64,000 bases of DNA. Origin: CAWBRY01 sp963791295. Lineage in GTDB: Bacteria > Bacteroidota > Bacteroidia > Chitinophagales > Chitinophagaceae. Numbering within the stretch: the stretch's first letter is position 1; the number at the start of each line of letters is the position of its first letter. Below the pieces are notes generated by a model. It saw nothing but the letters and a program-made list of their open reading frames with translations, was not told the origin of the DNA and did not search any database. Shown here piece by piece: positions 27,712-37,388 of this stretch. The translations under genes were made by a program, and so were the position numbers. The stretch lies in contig CAWBRY010000004.1 in assembly GCA_963791295.1 (NCBI GenBank), forward strand, positions 62,001 to 126,000, read 5' to 3'.

Positions 27712-28341
27712 TTAGTCGTTATTGTACATGTTAAGGCAATGTTGGGAGCAAAAGAAAATATTATCCTCCTCGGGATGCTGAATAGCGGCTCTTTTTTTGC
27801 TAACAAGCATTCTGCAAACAGGATCTATATAAAAAGGTTCTGGATTTTCTATTACTACTTCTAATATTTCGTTTTCTCCACTCACATTCTTAAACTCATG
27901 CTTTCCTTTTGATTGAAAAGTACAATCGGTTTTATCAGTTAGGGATTTTACGAAATGATCCGAGCACCAAAAGGTTCCTCTGGTGGCCTTACTGGCAATC
28001 CGCGAAGTGAGATTAATTGTAGAACCGAAATAATTATTGTTGCGTCTCAAGATTCTCCCACAATGCAATCCTCCGTGTAGTTGCAAAAAATGATGTTCCT
28101 CTGAACACCTCTTCATAAGCATGATTGCCGTACTTAAGATATGGTCTGGAGATGTTGAAACTATCAATACTTCATCCCCCACACACTGATGTAATTTAGT
28201 CTGCCCGACCAGGCTATCGTTTACGAATTCAACATATTTATCTACTACGTCGGCAGCCGTAGATGGTCCGTGAGCTTCTGTTAGCGCGGTGTAACCTGAT
28301 AAATCAGCAATTAATATCGCTAAATCTTGTTCCATAGACAA
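27712..28341 (-). CDS. Class III adenylate/guanylate cyclase-like domain fused to a YHS metal domain
   Basis: A 209-residue cytoplasmic protein with no membrane helix. Residues 5-165 are a class III cyclase homology domain: metal Asp D13 (IADLSGYTAL), D56 in CVGDEV, and the transition-state pair N110/R114 (INLTSRIAS). The Lys normally before GD and the Asp before the Asn, which choose the purine, are replaced (HQCVGD; STIN), so substrate and activity are doubtful. Residues 173-203 form a YHS domain (DPVCRMLV, FFCSQHC) with three Cys for metal binding. It stands alone, convergent with the esterase remnant. A metal-responsive cyclase is an appealing but untested idea. Confidence 0.7.
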   Translation of the reverse strand: MSMEQDLAILIADLSGYTALTEAHGPSTAADVVDKYVEFVNDSLVGQTKLHQCVGDEVLIVSTSPDHILSTAIMLMKRCSEEHHFLQLHGGLHCGRILRRNNNYFGSTINLTSRIASKATRGTFWCSDHFVKSLTDKTDCTFQSKGKHEFKNVSGENEILEVVIENPEPFYIDPVCRMLVSKKRAAIQHPEEDNIFFCSQHCLNMYNND

Positions 28342-28409
28342 TCAAAATAAAGGTACATGATTTTAAAAACGGTTGTAAATTTCGGGTACACAAATAACAA
28401 AATAGTATT

Positions 28410-28985
28410 ATGAGAAAGCTGGTTTTATTTATGCATGTATCGCTCGATGGTTTTGCAGCAGATACAAACAGCGGGCTGGATTGGATTTCTTATGACAGTG
28501 AATTGCAGCAATACGCTGACGGAATAGTGGCTACGGTTGGCTCTCCTGTATATGGACGGGTAACCTATGAGTTGATGGCAGGCTACTGGCCTACAGTGCT
28601 CGATAATCCCGATGCAAGCGAACATAGTAAGGCACATGCCCAATGGGTAGATAAAGCAACCAAAATTGTGTTTTCCAAAACCATGAAAAAAGCAGAGTGG
28701 AACAACACTATAGTTATAAATGATAACATTGCCGAAGAAATAAATAAGCTAAAACAACAACCGGGGAAAGACCTCGTGATATTTGGCAGTCCCGGGCTGG
28801 CGCATTCGTTTATGGAACTTGATTTAATTGATGAATACCAGCTTACGCTTAACCCGGTACTATTGGGAGGTGGTAAACCTGTATATCAGAATATAAAAAA
28901 CAAAACCAATCTTAAGCTGGTAAAAGCAACACCATTAAAAAGCGGAGTAGTGGGATTACATTATGCGAAAGTGGGTCACCCCTGA
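28410..28985 (+). CDS. Dihydrofolate reductase family protein (RibD C-terminal type)
   Basis: A 191-residue NADPH-binding reductase. It starts KLVLFMHVSLDGFAADTNSG, the family hallmark, and continues with GRVTYELMAGYWP near residue 49, KIVFSKTMKKAEW near 88 and FGSPGLAHSFMELDLIDEY near 129, which holds the Gly-rich cofactor loop. Such stand-alone proteins are common in soil Bacteroidota and their substrate is mostly unknown; they are not the main DHFR of folate metabolism. Divergent from the cyclase-YHS gene, with 68 bases between them. Confidence 0.85.
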   Translation: MRKLVLFMHVSLDGFAADTNSGLDWISYDSELQQYADGIVATVGSPVYGRVTYELMAGYWPTVLDNPDASEHSKAHAQWVDKATKIVFSKTMKKAEWNNTIVINDNIAEEINKLKQQPGKDLVIFGSPGLAHSFMELDLIDEYQLTLNPVLLGGGKPVYQNIKNKTNLKLVKATPLKSGVVGLHYAKVGHP

Positions 28986-29030
28986 TTCAGCATCCTGTAT
29001 TCATTTGAGGGAAGGAGAAAAAAGAGAGTT

Positions 29031-30983
29031 TCAATGATTTTTGCTTTTGATTAGGATTGTGAATCCACCATGCGGTTGCATTTTTATCGACATAAGATCG
29101 CCGCTAGTATATGAAATCTCTTCCGTCGCAATGGACCTGGCATCGGCGCCGTCTTTGAAAATAGTTATTGAATATTGTCCCTTGGGCAAAAATTCCAGGT
29201 CGATGTTAGTAGTTTTTTCAATCGCTTCACCATTCACTCCAGCGATATACCAATCCGAGCCCTTCTGCCTCGCAATTATCAATTCTTTTCCAGGGTATCC
29301 CTGAATAAAACGCGTATCATCCCAACTTACCGGTACAGAGCGGAGAAAGCTCCGTACGGCAGAATCTGCCTTCAAATAATATTCTGCGGCATCCGCAAAA
29401 TGAGTGATCCCAGATTCAAAGAGCACGCACAATGCCAACTCATAAGCATTCGAAGTTGCATGAGGGCAGCACGGATAAGAACTGAAAGTGACAGGTGTAT
29501 AATCCATCGACCCCACTACATTGCGGGTGCAGGCATAAATTATATTTTGTTGCGGGCTTATTTTTGAAAAGACGGTATCCCATCCATATTGTTCTGCACC
29601 ATGAACACCTTCCATGGACAATAAATTAGGATAAGTGCGGGCCCAGCCACGGGGAAGGGTGCACCCATGCGTCACAACCATAATTTGCTCAGCGGCGGCA
29701 TCTTTTAAAATGTCGAGGTATAGTTTGATCAGCTCCTGTTTATCGGAATTGAAGAAATCAACCTTTACAGTCTTGATCCCCCAACCTCGGAGCTTCTTAA
29801 ATTCCTCTTTTCTTTTAACGGGATCACTCATGATATCCCTGGGTCTTTCCGTGATATTGCTATGTGGACCCGATGAATTATACCAAAGCGATAGTCCAAT
29901 CCCTTGTTCTTTTGCATACGTGACCAATTGCTCAATATTACCGCCTTCCATGATATCCCAATTCGCATCCACCAGCGAATATTCCCATCCCATTTGTTTT
30001 GACAGGTCAATGTATTTTTTAAGACTATTGAAATTCTTGCTGCTTGGATGGTCACTCCACCAACTCCAGGAACTTCTTCCCGGTTTAACCCATTCAGTAT
30101 TCCCAATCTTGTTTGGCTGCGATAAATGAAACACCAGGTTGGATTGTATGATCGTTCCCAGGGATTTTCCCGCGATGATGGTTCGCCACGGCGTAGAAAA
30201 TGGTTTGTTCGTTTTTGCATCGGTACTATATAAGCCATTCCCTTCACCTTGCTGCGGAGCGGATATTTTATAAAGACCTCCATCGCAATGTCCAGACAAG
30301 TGCGAGCCATAAAAGTTTTCATCAAGGCCCGCTTCTGTTAGCAGAATCCAATGATTATTGGTTTCGAATAAAGCAGCAAAGGAAAATCCGCTTGAATCTT
30401 TAGATGACTGTCCAATAGGAATTCCATTGTCATACATTTCTTCATAAGAAGGCGCCCACTGCGCCGGGAGGCCGTAAGGTTGGATCCATGCCTTTCCGCC
30501 GGTCGCCAATTTGAAACTGGTGAATTCATTTGTAACAATTACACTATCCTTTATGTCCGGAAACCGGTAGCAAAATGCGGCTCCATCGTCATAGGCCCTC
30601 GCTAAGATTTGAATGTTGTGATTAGCCTGATTCTTAAACGTGATTACGGTTTCACTAGCAACAGCCTTATTTTCTTTTCGCTTACCGGTTACCATGCTGT
30701 ATTCGTCCTGGATCTTAGCGTTTGAGGAATTCAAATAAACGAGACCGCTATCGAATCCTTCATTGGAAAACCGGATGCCCAGTGTGGATTTCCCAATGAC
30801 GCTATCTCCATTTGCCAATACATAATAAAATAAATTGCCATTTTCATTCAACACGGAGATGACAATTGAACCATCCGGAGACGTCGCTTTCCATTCATGA
30901 TCGCTTTTATCGCTGTTACTGCAGCTTCCCGCGATTAGTGAGAGAATAATAAAAACAATCCCGATGCGATTAGTCCTTTTCAT
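29031..30983 (-). CDS. Glycoside hydrolase family 97 lipoprotein
   Basis: A 650-residue GH97 enzyme (SusB-like alpha-glucosidase/alpha-galactosidase family) anchored to the outer envelope by the lipobox LIAGSC near residue 20. The N-terminal domain starts WKATSPDGSIVISV. The (beta/alpha)8 core has WSWWSDHPSSKN near 307, VDANWDIMEG near 340, IKTVKVDFFNSDKQE near 404 and GWARTYPNLLSMEGVHG near 448. The KVDF block is where retaining members carry their nucleophile Asp, hinting at an alpha-galactosidase-like mechanism. No SusC/SusD neighbours are present, so it probably serves a scattered glycan pathway. Confidence 0.87.
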   Translation of the reverse strand: MKRTNRIGIVFIILSLIAGSCSNSDKSDHEWKATSPDGSIVISVLNENGNLFYYVLANGDSVIGKSTLGIRFSNEGFDSGLVYLNSSNAKIQDEYSMVTGKRKENKAVASETVITFKNQANHNIQILARAYDDGAAFCYRFPDIKDSVIVTNEFTSFKLATGGKAWIQPYGLPAQWAPSYEEMYDNGIPIGQSSKDSSGFSFAALFETNNHWILLTEAGLDENFYGSHLSGHCDGGLYKISAPQQGEGNGLYSTDAKTNKPFSTPWRTIIAGKSLGTIIQSNLVFHLSQPNKIGNTEWVKPGRSSWSWWSDHPSSKNFNSLKKYIDLSKQMGWEYSLVDANWDIMEGGNIEQLVTYAKEQGIGLSLWYNSSGPHSNITERPRDIMSDPVKRKEEFKKLRGWGIKTVKVDFFNSDKQELIKLYLDILKDAAAEQIMVVTHGCTLPRGWARTYPNLLSMEGVHGAEQYGWDTVFSKISPQQNIIYACTRNVVGSMDYTPVTFSSYPCCPHATSNAYELALCVLFESGITHFADAAEYYLKADSAVRSFLRSVPVSWDDTRFIQGYPGKELIIARQKGSDWYIAGVNGEAIEKTTNIDLEFLPKGQYSITIFKDGADARSIATEEISYTSGDLMSIKMQPHGGFTILIKSKNH

Positions 30984-31054
30984 AACGGCCTATTTTATTA
31001 AAAATATATAGTCAATTAATCTCTTGAACAGGGCGATTCGTAAATAAAGAGTAC

Positions 31055-32299
31055 TTATTTACGCCGCTTCCTTTTTCTATAAATCATAAAACCAACGACA
31101 AGTATTGCCAACGCAATTACAGCGGCAATGATAATAAACAAGGTTATATTAAAGGATTTAGTATAGGCACTGCTTGTCAGGCTATTTGCCTGTAAATAAA
31201 TTAACCCATTCTTGTAATCAAGAATGGCATTAAACCGTTTAAGTACATCATTCCCCAGGATGTTTTTACCAAGTCCCTCTTTGGCAGACGGTAATTCCAA
31301 ATCTATCGGCACATCATTTAACGACAAATCCCCAAACATTAACCTGGGCAACGTGACGGTATTGCTTTTAATTGAAACACCATTTACACCTCTGGCTCTC
31401 CTGCTGCCTATTTTGGTCAGTTTGCCATAAAGTTGATTTGCAGAAGCAAACTCTTTTGTAAGAGAAAGCGCCCACTTAGATCCTGTATCGAATAAAAACA
31501 ATCCCTTGTGCAGTGTTCCGGCGACTTCCAACGTCCCCTCGATATACGTAGCACTTCCCCTCCAGATCATTTTATGCACCGAATTCCACTTGCTTTCAAA
31601 ATCTATTGAATGATGAACCACCAGGATACTCTTATCGTAATTGATTTCAATGATCTTATCTTCAAAAGCATTAAACCCAATCACGGCGTCAGCTTTTAAT
31701 CCGCCGTGGTAGTCAACATAAACCGCTGGAGAATTTTCAATCATTATCCCTCCGACCTCGAATGTGTTTTTATTGTTTTCATTCAACACGGCGCCCTTTC
31801 GTTTTCCCGCCTCAGATAAAACACCCACGCTCGCCCCGGTATCAAAGATCAAATCAAGAATAGCGGAATTATTCAATTTCCCACTAACATGAATTGCATT
31901 ATTAGCTCCCAATTCAAATGGAATGGTGTCATTAGTCATTTCATTCTTAGCTGATACCCGGGAATATTTTACCTTATTGGGATTTTCAGAGCTGAGCCTT
32001 TGATAACAGGTATCCCTGTTATTTAAAAGTATTGCAAAGTCATAGCTTTCGCCTGGCTTTACATCAAACGAAATACTGTCAACATCTGAATAATAGGTTA
32101 CCGTCTTTGGGTTGTTGGTTTTGTGGTAGACATAAATATCAGGCTTCAATTCCGGCACCAAGATGCCATTCTGTAAATCATCGCCATCCAGAATTCTTAT
32201 TTCCTTTGAGGTGGCCCTGATTATTGGTATTGCTTGTTGTGATGCGACATGCAAGCTTAGTAGCAAATAAAATGTCCCGTGAATGAGAATTCTTGTCAT
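31055..32299 (-). CDS. Membrane-anchored retropepsin-like aspartyl protease
   Basis: A 414-residue protein with a signal peptide (ending VASQQ), two retropepsin-like lobes and a C-terminal membrane helix followed by a basic tail (IYRKRKRRK). Each lobe has the catalytic Asp motif: LIFDTGAS near residue 153 and LFLFDTGSK near 271. Having two active-site triplets in one chain means it could work as a monomer. The topology puts the protease in the periplasm or outside. Targets are unknown; such proteins are frequent in Bacteroidota. Confidence 0.8.
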   Translation of the reverse strand: MTRILIHGTFYLLLSLHVASQQAIPIIRATSKEIRILDGDDLQNGILVPELKPDIYVYHKTNNPKTVTYYSDVDSISFDVKPGESYDFAILLNNRDTCYQRLSSENPNKVKYSRVSAKNEMTNDTIPFELGANNAIHVSGKLNNSAILDLIFDTGASVGVLSEAGKRKGAVLNENNKNTFEVGGIMIENSPAVYVDYHGGLKADAVIGFNAFEDKIIEINYDKSILVVHHSIDFESKWNSVHKMIWRGSATYIEGTLEVAGTLHKGLFLFDTGSKWALSLTKEFASANQLYGKLTKIGSRRARGVNGVSIKSNTVTLPRLMFGDLSLNDVPIDLELPSAKEGLGKNILGNDVLKRFNAILDYKNGLIYLQANSLTSSAYTKSFNITLFIIIAAVIALAILVVGFMIYRKRKRRK

Positions 32300-32508
32300 G
32301 TATGAAGATCATAAACTTACTATATTACTTTCATTCCGTCCTCAAACTCTTCACCGGGTTAGACGACCTAAAATACGAATATGTTCGTTTTTGATACAGG
32401 AACTGATTCGAAGTGATACACATCGTCAACAGAATTAGCGGTTTTGAAATCAAACGACCGGAATTCGTCAATCTTGCCGTAAGCTTCATGATGAGTATAT
32501 GTATCAGG

Positions 32509-32516
32509 TAACTTTG
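32509..32516 (+). promoter_or_regulatory. -7 promoter element of the LytS-type kinase
   Basis: TAACTTTG followed by TCAC and the start ATG at 32521, the same four-base spacing as for tsaD and the ABC permease. Translation could instead start at Met4 (32530). Confidence 0.4.
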
Positions 32517-32520
32517 TCAC

Positions 32521-33645
32521 ATGCGGGAAATGCCTTTCATATTTTCAAACCGACTGCGATATCGCATTTCCCGCCACCTAATCTTCTGGCTCATTTGGAT
32601 TATAGCTCAGGTGACCATTTATACCCTGCCTTATGTTTATACAAACCAGAACACTGTTCGTATGATCTTGGAGCGTCTGCTCTCCAGCCTCGCATTTCTG
32701 ATTCCACACCTATTCCTGGTATATGCCCTGATGTATTTTGTCATTCCTAAGTATGTTGCAAAAGGCCGATACATTTTAGCGACAACCTGGACCGTTGCTC
32801 TGCTTCTATTTTCTGTGATCCTTTATATTGGTGTCAACGTGACCCTGATCAACCAGATCACGGCTTCTTTCCGTGGTGCGGCTGCAGCCCGCACGATCTC
32901 CATTTCGCATATTAGTCTCCTCACTATTGGCGTACTTTCTTTTTGGGGACTATATGGTTCAGTTACCATTGCTGCTTTTGCGCTAACCATCAAATTGCTC
33001 AAGCTTTGGTACACCAAAGAGCAAAAAAATATTCAACTTCAAAAAGAGAACCTGGTCAGCAAGACACAACTATTACAATCGCAGATCCACCCACATTTCC
33101 TTTTTAATACCTTAAACAATATTTATTCCAGCGCGCTGGCGACCGCACCCAGAGCCTCGCAAATGATCATGAGATTGAGTTCGCTGCTTCGCTACATATT
33201 ATATGAATGTAACAGACCCTCAGTTATGTTGACCCAGGAAATAGACATGATCAAGGAATACATTGCCCTGGAGACGATGCGCTACAATGAAAAACTGGAA
33301 GTGAGCATCGAAGAGCCAAAAAACACAGCCGAATATTTGATCGCTCCACTGCTTCTATTACCCTTTGTCGAAAATTGTTTCAAACACGGAACTTCCAACG
33401 TCATTGAAAAACCCTGGATCAACCTGAACATGCAACTGAAGGGAGATAACCTGTTTCTCAAGCTGGCCAACGGAAAAGCGCCCCATTCTTCTTATCACCA
33501 GGAAGGGATTGGAATTAAGAATGTTGAAACGCGCCTGGCATTATTGTATCCGGGCCGGCACGATCTGAGAGTGATCAACGAAGATGAAATTTTCGCAATC
33601 AGCCTGAATATTCAATTAGACAAAAATCCAGACGCTAGTTATTAA
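32521..33645 (+). CDS. LytS-type sensor histidine kinase
   Basis: A 374-residue inner-membrane kinase. Four helices fill residues 15-165 with no extracellular sensor domain of note. After a short coiled coil comes the His_kinase (PF06580) block SQIHPHFLFNTLNNIY near 193, whose first conserved His is phosphorylated, and an HATPase domain with LLLLPFVENCFKHGT near 280 and GIGIKNVETRL near 330. Three bases separate it from the LytTR regulator gene, its obvious partner. The signal sensed is probably membrane- or envelope-related; unknown. Confidence 0.92.
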   Translation: MREMPFIFSNRLRYRISRHLIFWLIWIIAQVTIYTLPYVYTNQNTVRMILERLLSSLAFLIPHLFLVYALMYFVIPKYVAKGRYILATTWTVALLLFSVILYIGVNVTLINQITASFRGAAAARTISISHISLLTIGVLSFWGLYGSVTIAAFALTIKLLKLWYTKEQKNIQLQKENLVSKTQLLQSQIHPHFLFNTLNNIYSSALATAPRASQMIMRLSSLLRYILYECNRPSVMLTQEIDMIKEYIALETMRYNEKLEVSIEEPKNTAEYLIAPLLLLPFVENCFKHGTSNVIEKPWINLNMQLKGDNLFLKLANGKAPHSSYHQEGIGIKNVETRLALLYPGRHDLRVINEDEIFAISLNIQLDKNPDASY

Positions 33646-33648
33646 AAC

Positions 33649-34377
33649 ATGGTTATGAGTTCATTGGCCAAAATAAATTGCCTGATCGTTGACGATGAAC
33701 CTCCGGCAACGAAGATCATCAAAAGTTATATCGAAAAAATTCCCAGGCTGCAATTGGTGCGCGAATGCAACAATGCCATCGATGCCTTTAACGTCCTGCA
33801 GGAAGAAAAAATAGATCTGATCTTCCTGGACATAAAAATGCCGCAATTAAAAGGGATTGATTTTCTAAAATCGCTCAAGGCACCCCCCAAAGTAATCTTC
33901 ACAACGGCGTATACCGAATATGCCCTTCAGGGATATGAGCTAAGTGTGGTCGATTACCTCCTTAAACCCATTTCTTTTGAACGATTCCTTAAAGCCGTCA
34001 ATAAAGTAATGCCAACAAAGGATGAACAATCGTCTGAAGAGTCGGATATAATCAAGCCTGAAAAAGGAAAGTCGTTCTTTTATTTCAGGGCCGACAGGAA
34101 AATGGTAAAGATCCTGCTCTCGGATATTCTATACATTGAAAGTATCAAGGAGTATGTGAAGATCGTCACGAGAACCCAAACCATTATCACCAAAAACTCC
34201 ATTGCTTCGCTGGATTCCATGCTCCCCAATGATCGATTTATCCGAATCCATCGTTCCTTCATCGTGTCGATTGATGAAATAAAATCATTCACGCATGAGA
34301 TCATAGAACTCGGCAAGACGGAATTGCCAATTGGCAAAACCTATCGGCAGAATGTGATGAGCGTTCTGAAGAATTAG
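33649..34377 (+). CDS. LytTR-family response regulator
   Basis: A 242-residue DNA-binding regulator. The receiver starts NCLIVDDEPPATKII with the acidic pair, has the phospho-acceptor Asp in LIFLDIKMP (near residue 62) and the Lys in DYLLKPI near 107. The LytTR domain (residues 138-242) carries ILYIESIKEYVKI and RFIRIHRSFIVS. LytTR proteins bind pairs of short direct repeats about two helix turns apart. The start may be Met1 or Met3. Co-transcribed with the kinase upstream. Confidence 0.92.
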   Translation: MVMSSLAKINCLIVDDEPPATKIIKSYIEKIPRLQLVRECNNAIDAFNVLQEEKIDLIFLDIKMPQLKGIDFLKSLKAPPKVIFTTAYTEYALQGYELSVVDYLLKPISFERFLKAVNKVMPTKDEQSSEESDIIKPEKGKSFFYFRADRKMVKILLSDILYIESIKEYVKIVTRTQTIITKNSIASLDSMLPNDRFIRIHRSFIVSIDEIKSFTHEIIELGKTELPIGKTYRQNVMSVLKN

Positions 34378-34847
34378 GCGAAAAAGACTCTCCACAATTT
34401 CAAATTTTATTTTTGACAACTCCGTTTAAATAATTGGATTATTGTAGTTTACAAAAATTACCTCACAGCATTTTTGATGGGTACAGCCAATGAATTGATG
34501 AGCATCAGAACAGCTGTCAGCCCACTTCACTAAAAGTAAACACTTAAAAAACCCAGTTCAAATTATTATAATTACCTATTCATATTAAAATTTGCGAACT
34601 TTGGTGCTGATCTGTAGAACATTATAATTTTTGGCAGGCTTTTTAGTCGTAGCCTTTAACATAGATCGTCTTATCGTGTACGATGAGAAAGGAATTTATT
34701 AACCCATTCAATTCTTTTCATGTCATTGCGAGCAAGGTTACATTCCCGCAGTAAACCGCTTCTTAACCGGATCAGATTTCCGAGTGAATTCCACCATTTA
34801 ATCAATTAAAAATCAGATTGTCATGCCTATATAAACTAACAATCGTT
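34378..34847. other. 470-base non-coding gap before the TonB receptor operon
   Basis: No gene-like reading frame on either strand, no tRNA-like or clear terminator structure. It is AT-rich in its first half (TAAATAATTGGATTATTG). It presumably holds the promoter of the receptor operon, but no exact TAnnTTTG with good spacing is visible. Confidence 0.4.
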
Positions 34848-36803
34848 ATGAATCCACCTCTAAGAAATCAGATTCATAATCGCGTACCCCTCATAATCGT
34901 CTTATCCTATATCCTGGCTGTTATACCGGGTGAGTGCTTCACACAACCGGACAGCATGGTGGCGTCCAATGTCCTTAAAAAGCTAAGCCTTGAAGACCTC
35001 ATGAGTATCGAGGTCACTTCAGTTGCCAAACGCCCTCAGAGACTTGGCGAGGTAGCTTCTGCCGTACAGGTCATCACCCGCGAAGACATTCTCAATTCGG
35101 GCGCAAAAACTCTGGTGGAAGCATTGCGTCTTTTTCCCAATCTTCAATTTGCACAGGTAAACGCAAGTCAATGGGCCATCAGTGCCCGAGGCTTCAATAA
35201 TGTCCTCGCGAATAAATTGCTGGTACTCATCAATGGACGTACTGTATATACACCGCTCTATGCCGGAGTTTTCTGGGATGTACAGAATGTTTTATTGGAA
35301 GACATCGAACGGATAGAAGTCATTAGTGGGCCTGGCGGAACATTGTGGGGAGCCAATGCCGTCAATGGAGTGATCAACGTCATTACCAGGAGTTCAGCTA
35401 TTACCCAGGGTTTATTCTTTGAAGCCGGCGCAGGCACCAACCTTCGTGGGATGGGCAGCCTTCGTTATGGCGGAAAGATTAATAATAACCTTACTTATAA
35501 GGTCTACGGCACAGCCTTTAAGCTGGGTAATACATTAAATATGGACGGTACCAAGGCAAACGACCAGTGGCCGATGGTACAGGGCGGCTTCAGATTTGAT
35601 TGGGATCCGTCAGAGAAAAACAAGCTCTCCATCCAGTCCAATATATACAAGGGTAAACCAAATCCGGACGCAGCTGATACCTCTGTAACTGCAAAAGGTG
35701 ATAACCTCGTCGCCCGTTGGAACCACCATTCTTCGGATCGCTCAGATCTTCAACTTCAATTTTACTACGATCATAGGGATCGTGATTTCGGCAATGGCTT
35801 TACTGAAAACCTGAAAACATATGACCTGGACTGGCAGCACAACTTTCAATTATGCCGCAACCATCGGCTGGCATGGGGTATGAATTTCAGGCTCATGGAT
35901 CACAAGACGACCAACCTGCAATTGTTTGAATTTTTACCGGAGCATAAAACGCTTTGGCTTTATAGCTTATATGCACAAGATGATATCACGTTGGTTAAGG
36001 AAAGATTGCGATTTACGATAGGCTCAAAGATTGAGCATAATACTTACACAGGCTTTGAATTCCAGCCCAACGGTCGACTCACCTGGACACCGACTAAGAC
36101 GCAAACGGTTTGGGCCGCTATTTCACGCGCAGTGAGAACGCCAGCAAGGATCGACCGGGACTTTTACCTTTCTCTGGCTCCTGGTTTACCATTCATAAGA
36201 GGCAACCCCGATTATACCTCCGAAGTAATGCAAGCCTACGAGCTGGGATGGCGCATGCAACCTTTAAAAACACTTTCCATCTCTATCGCTACATTCTATA
36301 ATCACTATGATCGAATACGAAGTGTGGAACCGGGTCCATCACCGCTATTCATTCCTATCTTTTTTGGAAATGGAGTGAAGGGACATTCTTATGGTTTTGA
36401 ATTGTCTTCAACTTGCCAGGTTACTGAGTGGTGGAAGCTAAGAGGTGGTTACACTTATCTTACAAAGAAGCTCTCCGTTAAGTCGGATAGCAAGGATATG
36501 AATGAAGCCAGTGCTGAAAGTGATGACCCAAGACACCAGTTCGTTATTCAATCAAGCATGGAACTCAATCGACGCCTTGAATTAGGGACTGTTATTCGCT
36601 ATGCCAGCCGATTACCAGATCCAAGCGTCCCCGGTTACATGGGACTAGACCTTCGAGTCGGATGGAAAATCGGGAAGTCCGTCGAGCTTGACCTGGTAGG
36701 CCAGGACTTACTGGACCGAAGGCACATTGAATTTATTCCGTCCAATCCCGAGCCTCGTCAAATTAAACGTGGCTTCTATGGAAAGATAATATGCCGGTTT
36801 TAG
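34848..36803 (+). CDS. TonB-dependent receptor
   Basis: A 651-residue outer-membrane receptor. I start it at the ATG at 34848, which gives a clean signal peptide (VPLIIVLSYILAVIPG, cleaved near ECFTQ); an upstream TTG at 34818 adds ten unlikely residues. The plug domain has LEDLMSIEVTSVAKRPQ, GEVASAVQVITREDI and IERIEVISGPGGTLWGANAVNGVIN; the 22-strand barrel ends in KIICRF with the terminal Phe. No CarboxypepD-like or STN domain precedes the plug. First gene of an operon with YfiR, a kinase and a response regulator; its substrate is unknown. Confidence 0.92.
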   Translation: MNPPLRNQIHNRVPLIIVLSYILAVIPGECFTQPDSMVASNVLKKLSLEDLMSIEVTSVAKRPQRLGEVASAVQVITREDILNSGAKTLVEALRLFPNLQFAQVNASQWAISARGFNNVLANKLLVLINGRTVYTPLYAGVFWDVQNVLLEDIERIEVISGPGGTLWGANAVNGVINVITRSSAITQGLFFEAGAGTNLRGMGSLRYGGKINNNLTYKVYGTAFKLGNTLNMDGTKANDQWPMVQGGFRFDWDPSEKNKLSIQSNIYKGKPNPDAADTSVTAKGDNLVARWNHHSSDRSDLQLQFYYDHRDRDFGNGFTENLKTYDLDWQHNFQLCRNHRLAWGMNFRLMDHKTTNLQLFEFLPEHKTLWLYSLYAQDDITLVKERLRFTIGSKIEHNTYTGFEFQPNGRLTWTPTKTQTVWAAISRAVRTPARIDRDFYLSLAPGLPFIRGNPDYTSEVMQAYELGWRMQPLKTLSISIATFYNHYDRIRSVEPGPSPLFIPIFFGNGVKGHSYGFELSSTCQVTEWWKLRGGYTYLTKKLSVKSDSKDMNEASAESDDPRHQFVIQSSMELNRRLELGTVIRYASRLPDPSVPGYMGLDLRVGWKIGKSVELDLVGQDLLDRRHIEFIPSNPEPRQIKRGFYGKIICRF

Positions 36804-37381
36804 AAAAAATATCATACCCGATTCGAATATTTTGCCGCAATTACCTTCGCGGTAGCCGGTTCATTGTTTTACTTATTTTACTGTTCAACAATCTGTCTTC
36901 GCTAGCCCAAACCAGCGGCATGCAGGAATACCAATTAAAAGCGGTCTTCCTTCTCAATTTTACACGTTTCGTGGATTGGCCGAACAGTGCATTTTCTTCC
37001 ACCAATTCACCTTTGGTTATTGGGATCCTCGGAGAAGATCCGTTTGGCAAATATCTCGAAGATGCTATTTCCGGTGAAACAGTCAATGGACATTCGGTTA
37101 CTGTTCAACGTTATAATAGCTCGGAGGAGATCAAAACACCTCATATCCTGTTCCTGAATTTACCAGAAACAAAAACCGGTCAACAAGTGACTGAGGCTTT
37201 AAGAGGAAGGAGTATCCTTACGGTTAGCGACCGCCCGGATTTCCTGAAAGCCGGTGGAATGATCCGTTTCTTCACCAGGGATGATAAAATAAAGCTGGAG
37301 ATTAACCCAGAGGCGGCCAGGGCGGCGCATCTCGTCATTAGCTCAAAGTTGCTGAGGTTGGCAGAAATCTTTACTCCGTGA
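36791..37381 (+). CDS. YfiR-family periplasmic protein (DUF4154)
   Basis: A 196-residue exported protein. The signal segment FIVLLILLFNNLSSLAQ is followed by the family start EYQLKAVFLLNFTRFVDWP, LVIGILGEDPFGKYLE near 74 and the end AARAAHLVISSKLLRLAEI. In Pseudomonas, YfiR binds the periplasmic part of the cyclase YfiN and holds it off; here the partner would be the kinase encoded next, whose outer CHASE8 domain is of the YfiN type. The start overlaps the receptor gene by 13 bases, so the genes are translationally coupled. Confidence 0.88.
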   Translation: MPVLEKISYPIRIFCRNYLRGSRFIVLLILLFNNLSSLAQTSGMQEYQLKAVFLLNFTRFVDWPNSAFSSTNSPLVIGILGEDPFGKYLEDAISGETVNGHSVTVQRYNSSEEIKTPHILFLNLPETKTGQQVTEALRGRSILTVSDRPDFLKAGGMIRFFTRDDKIKLEINPEAARAAHLVISSKLLRLAEIFTP

Positions 37382-37388
37382 AAATTGA

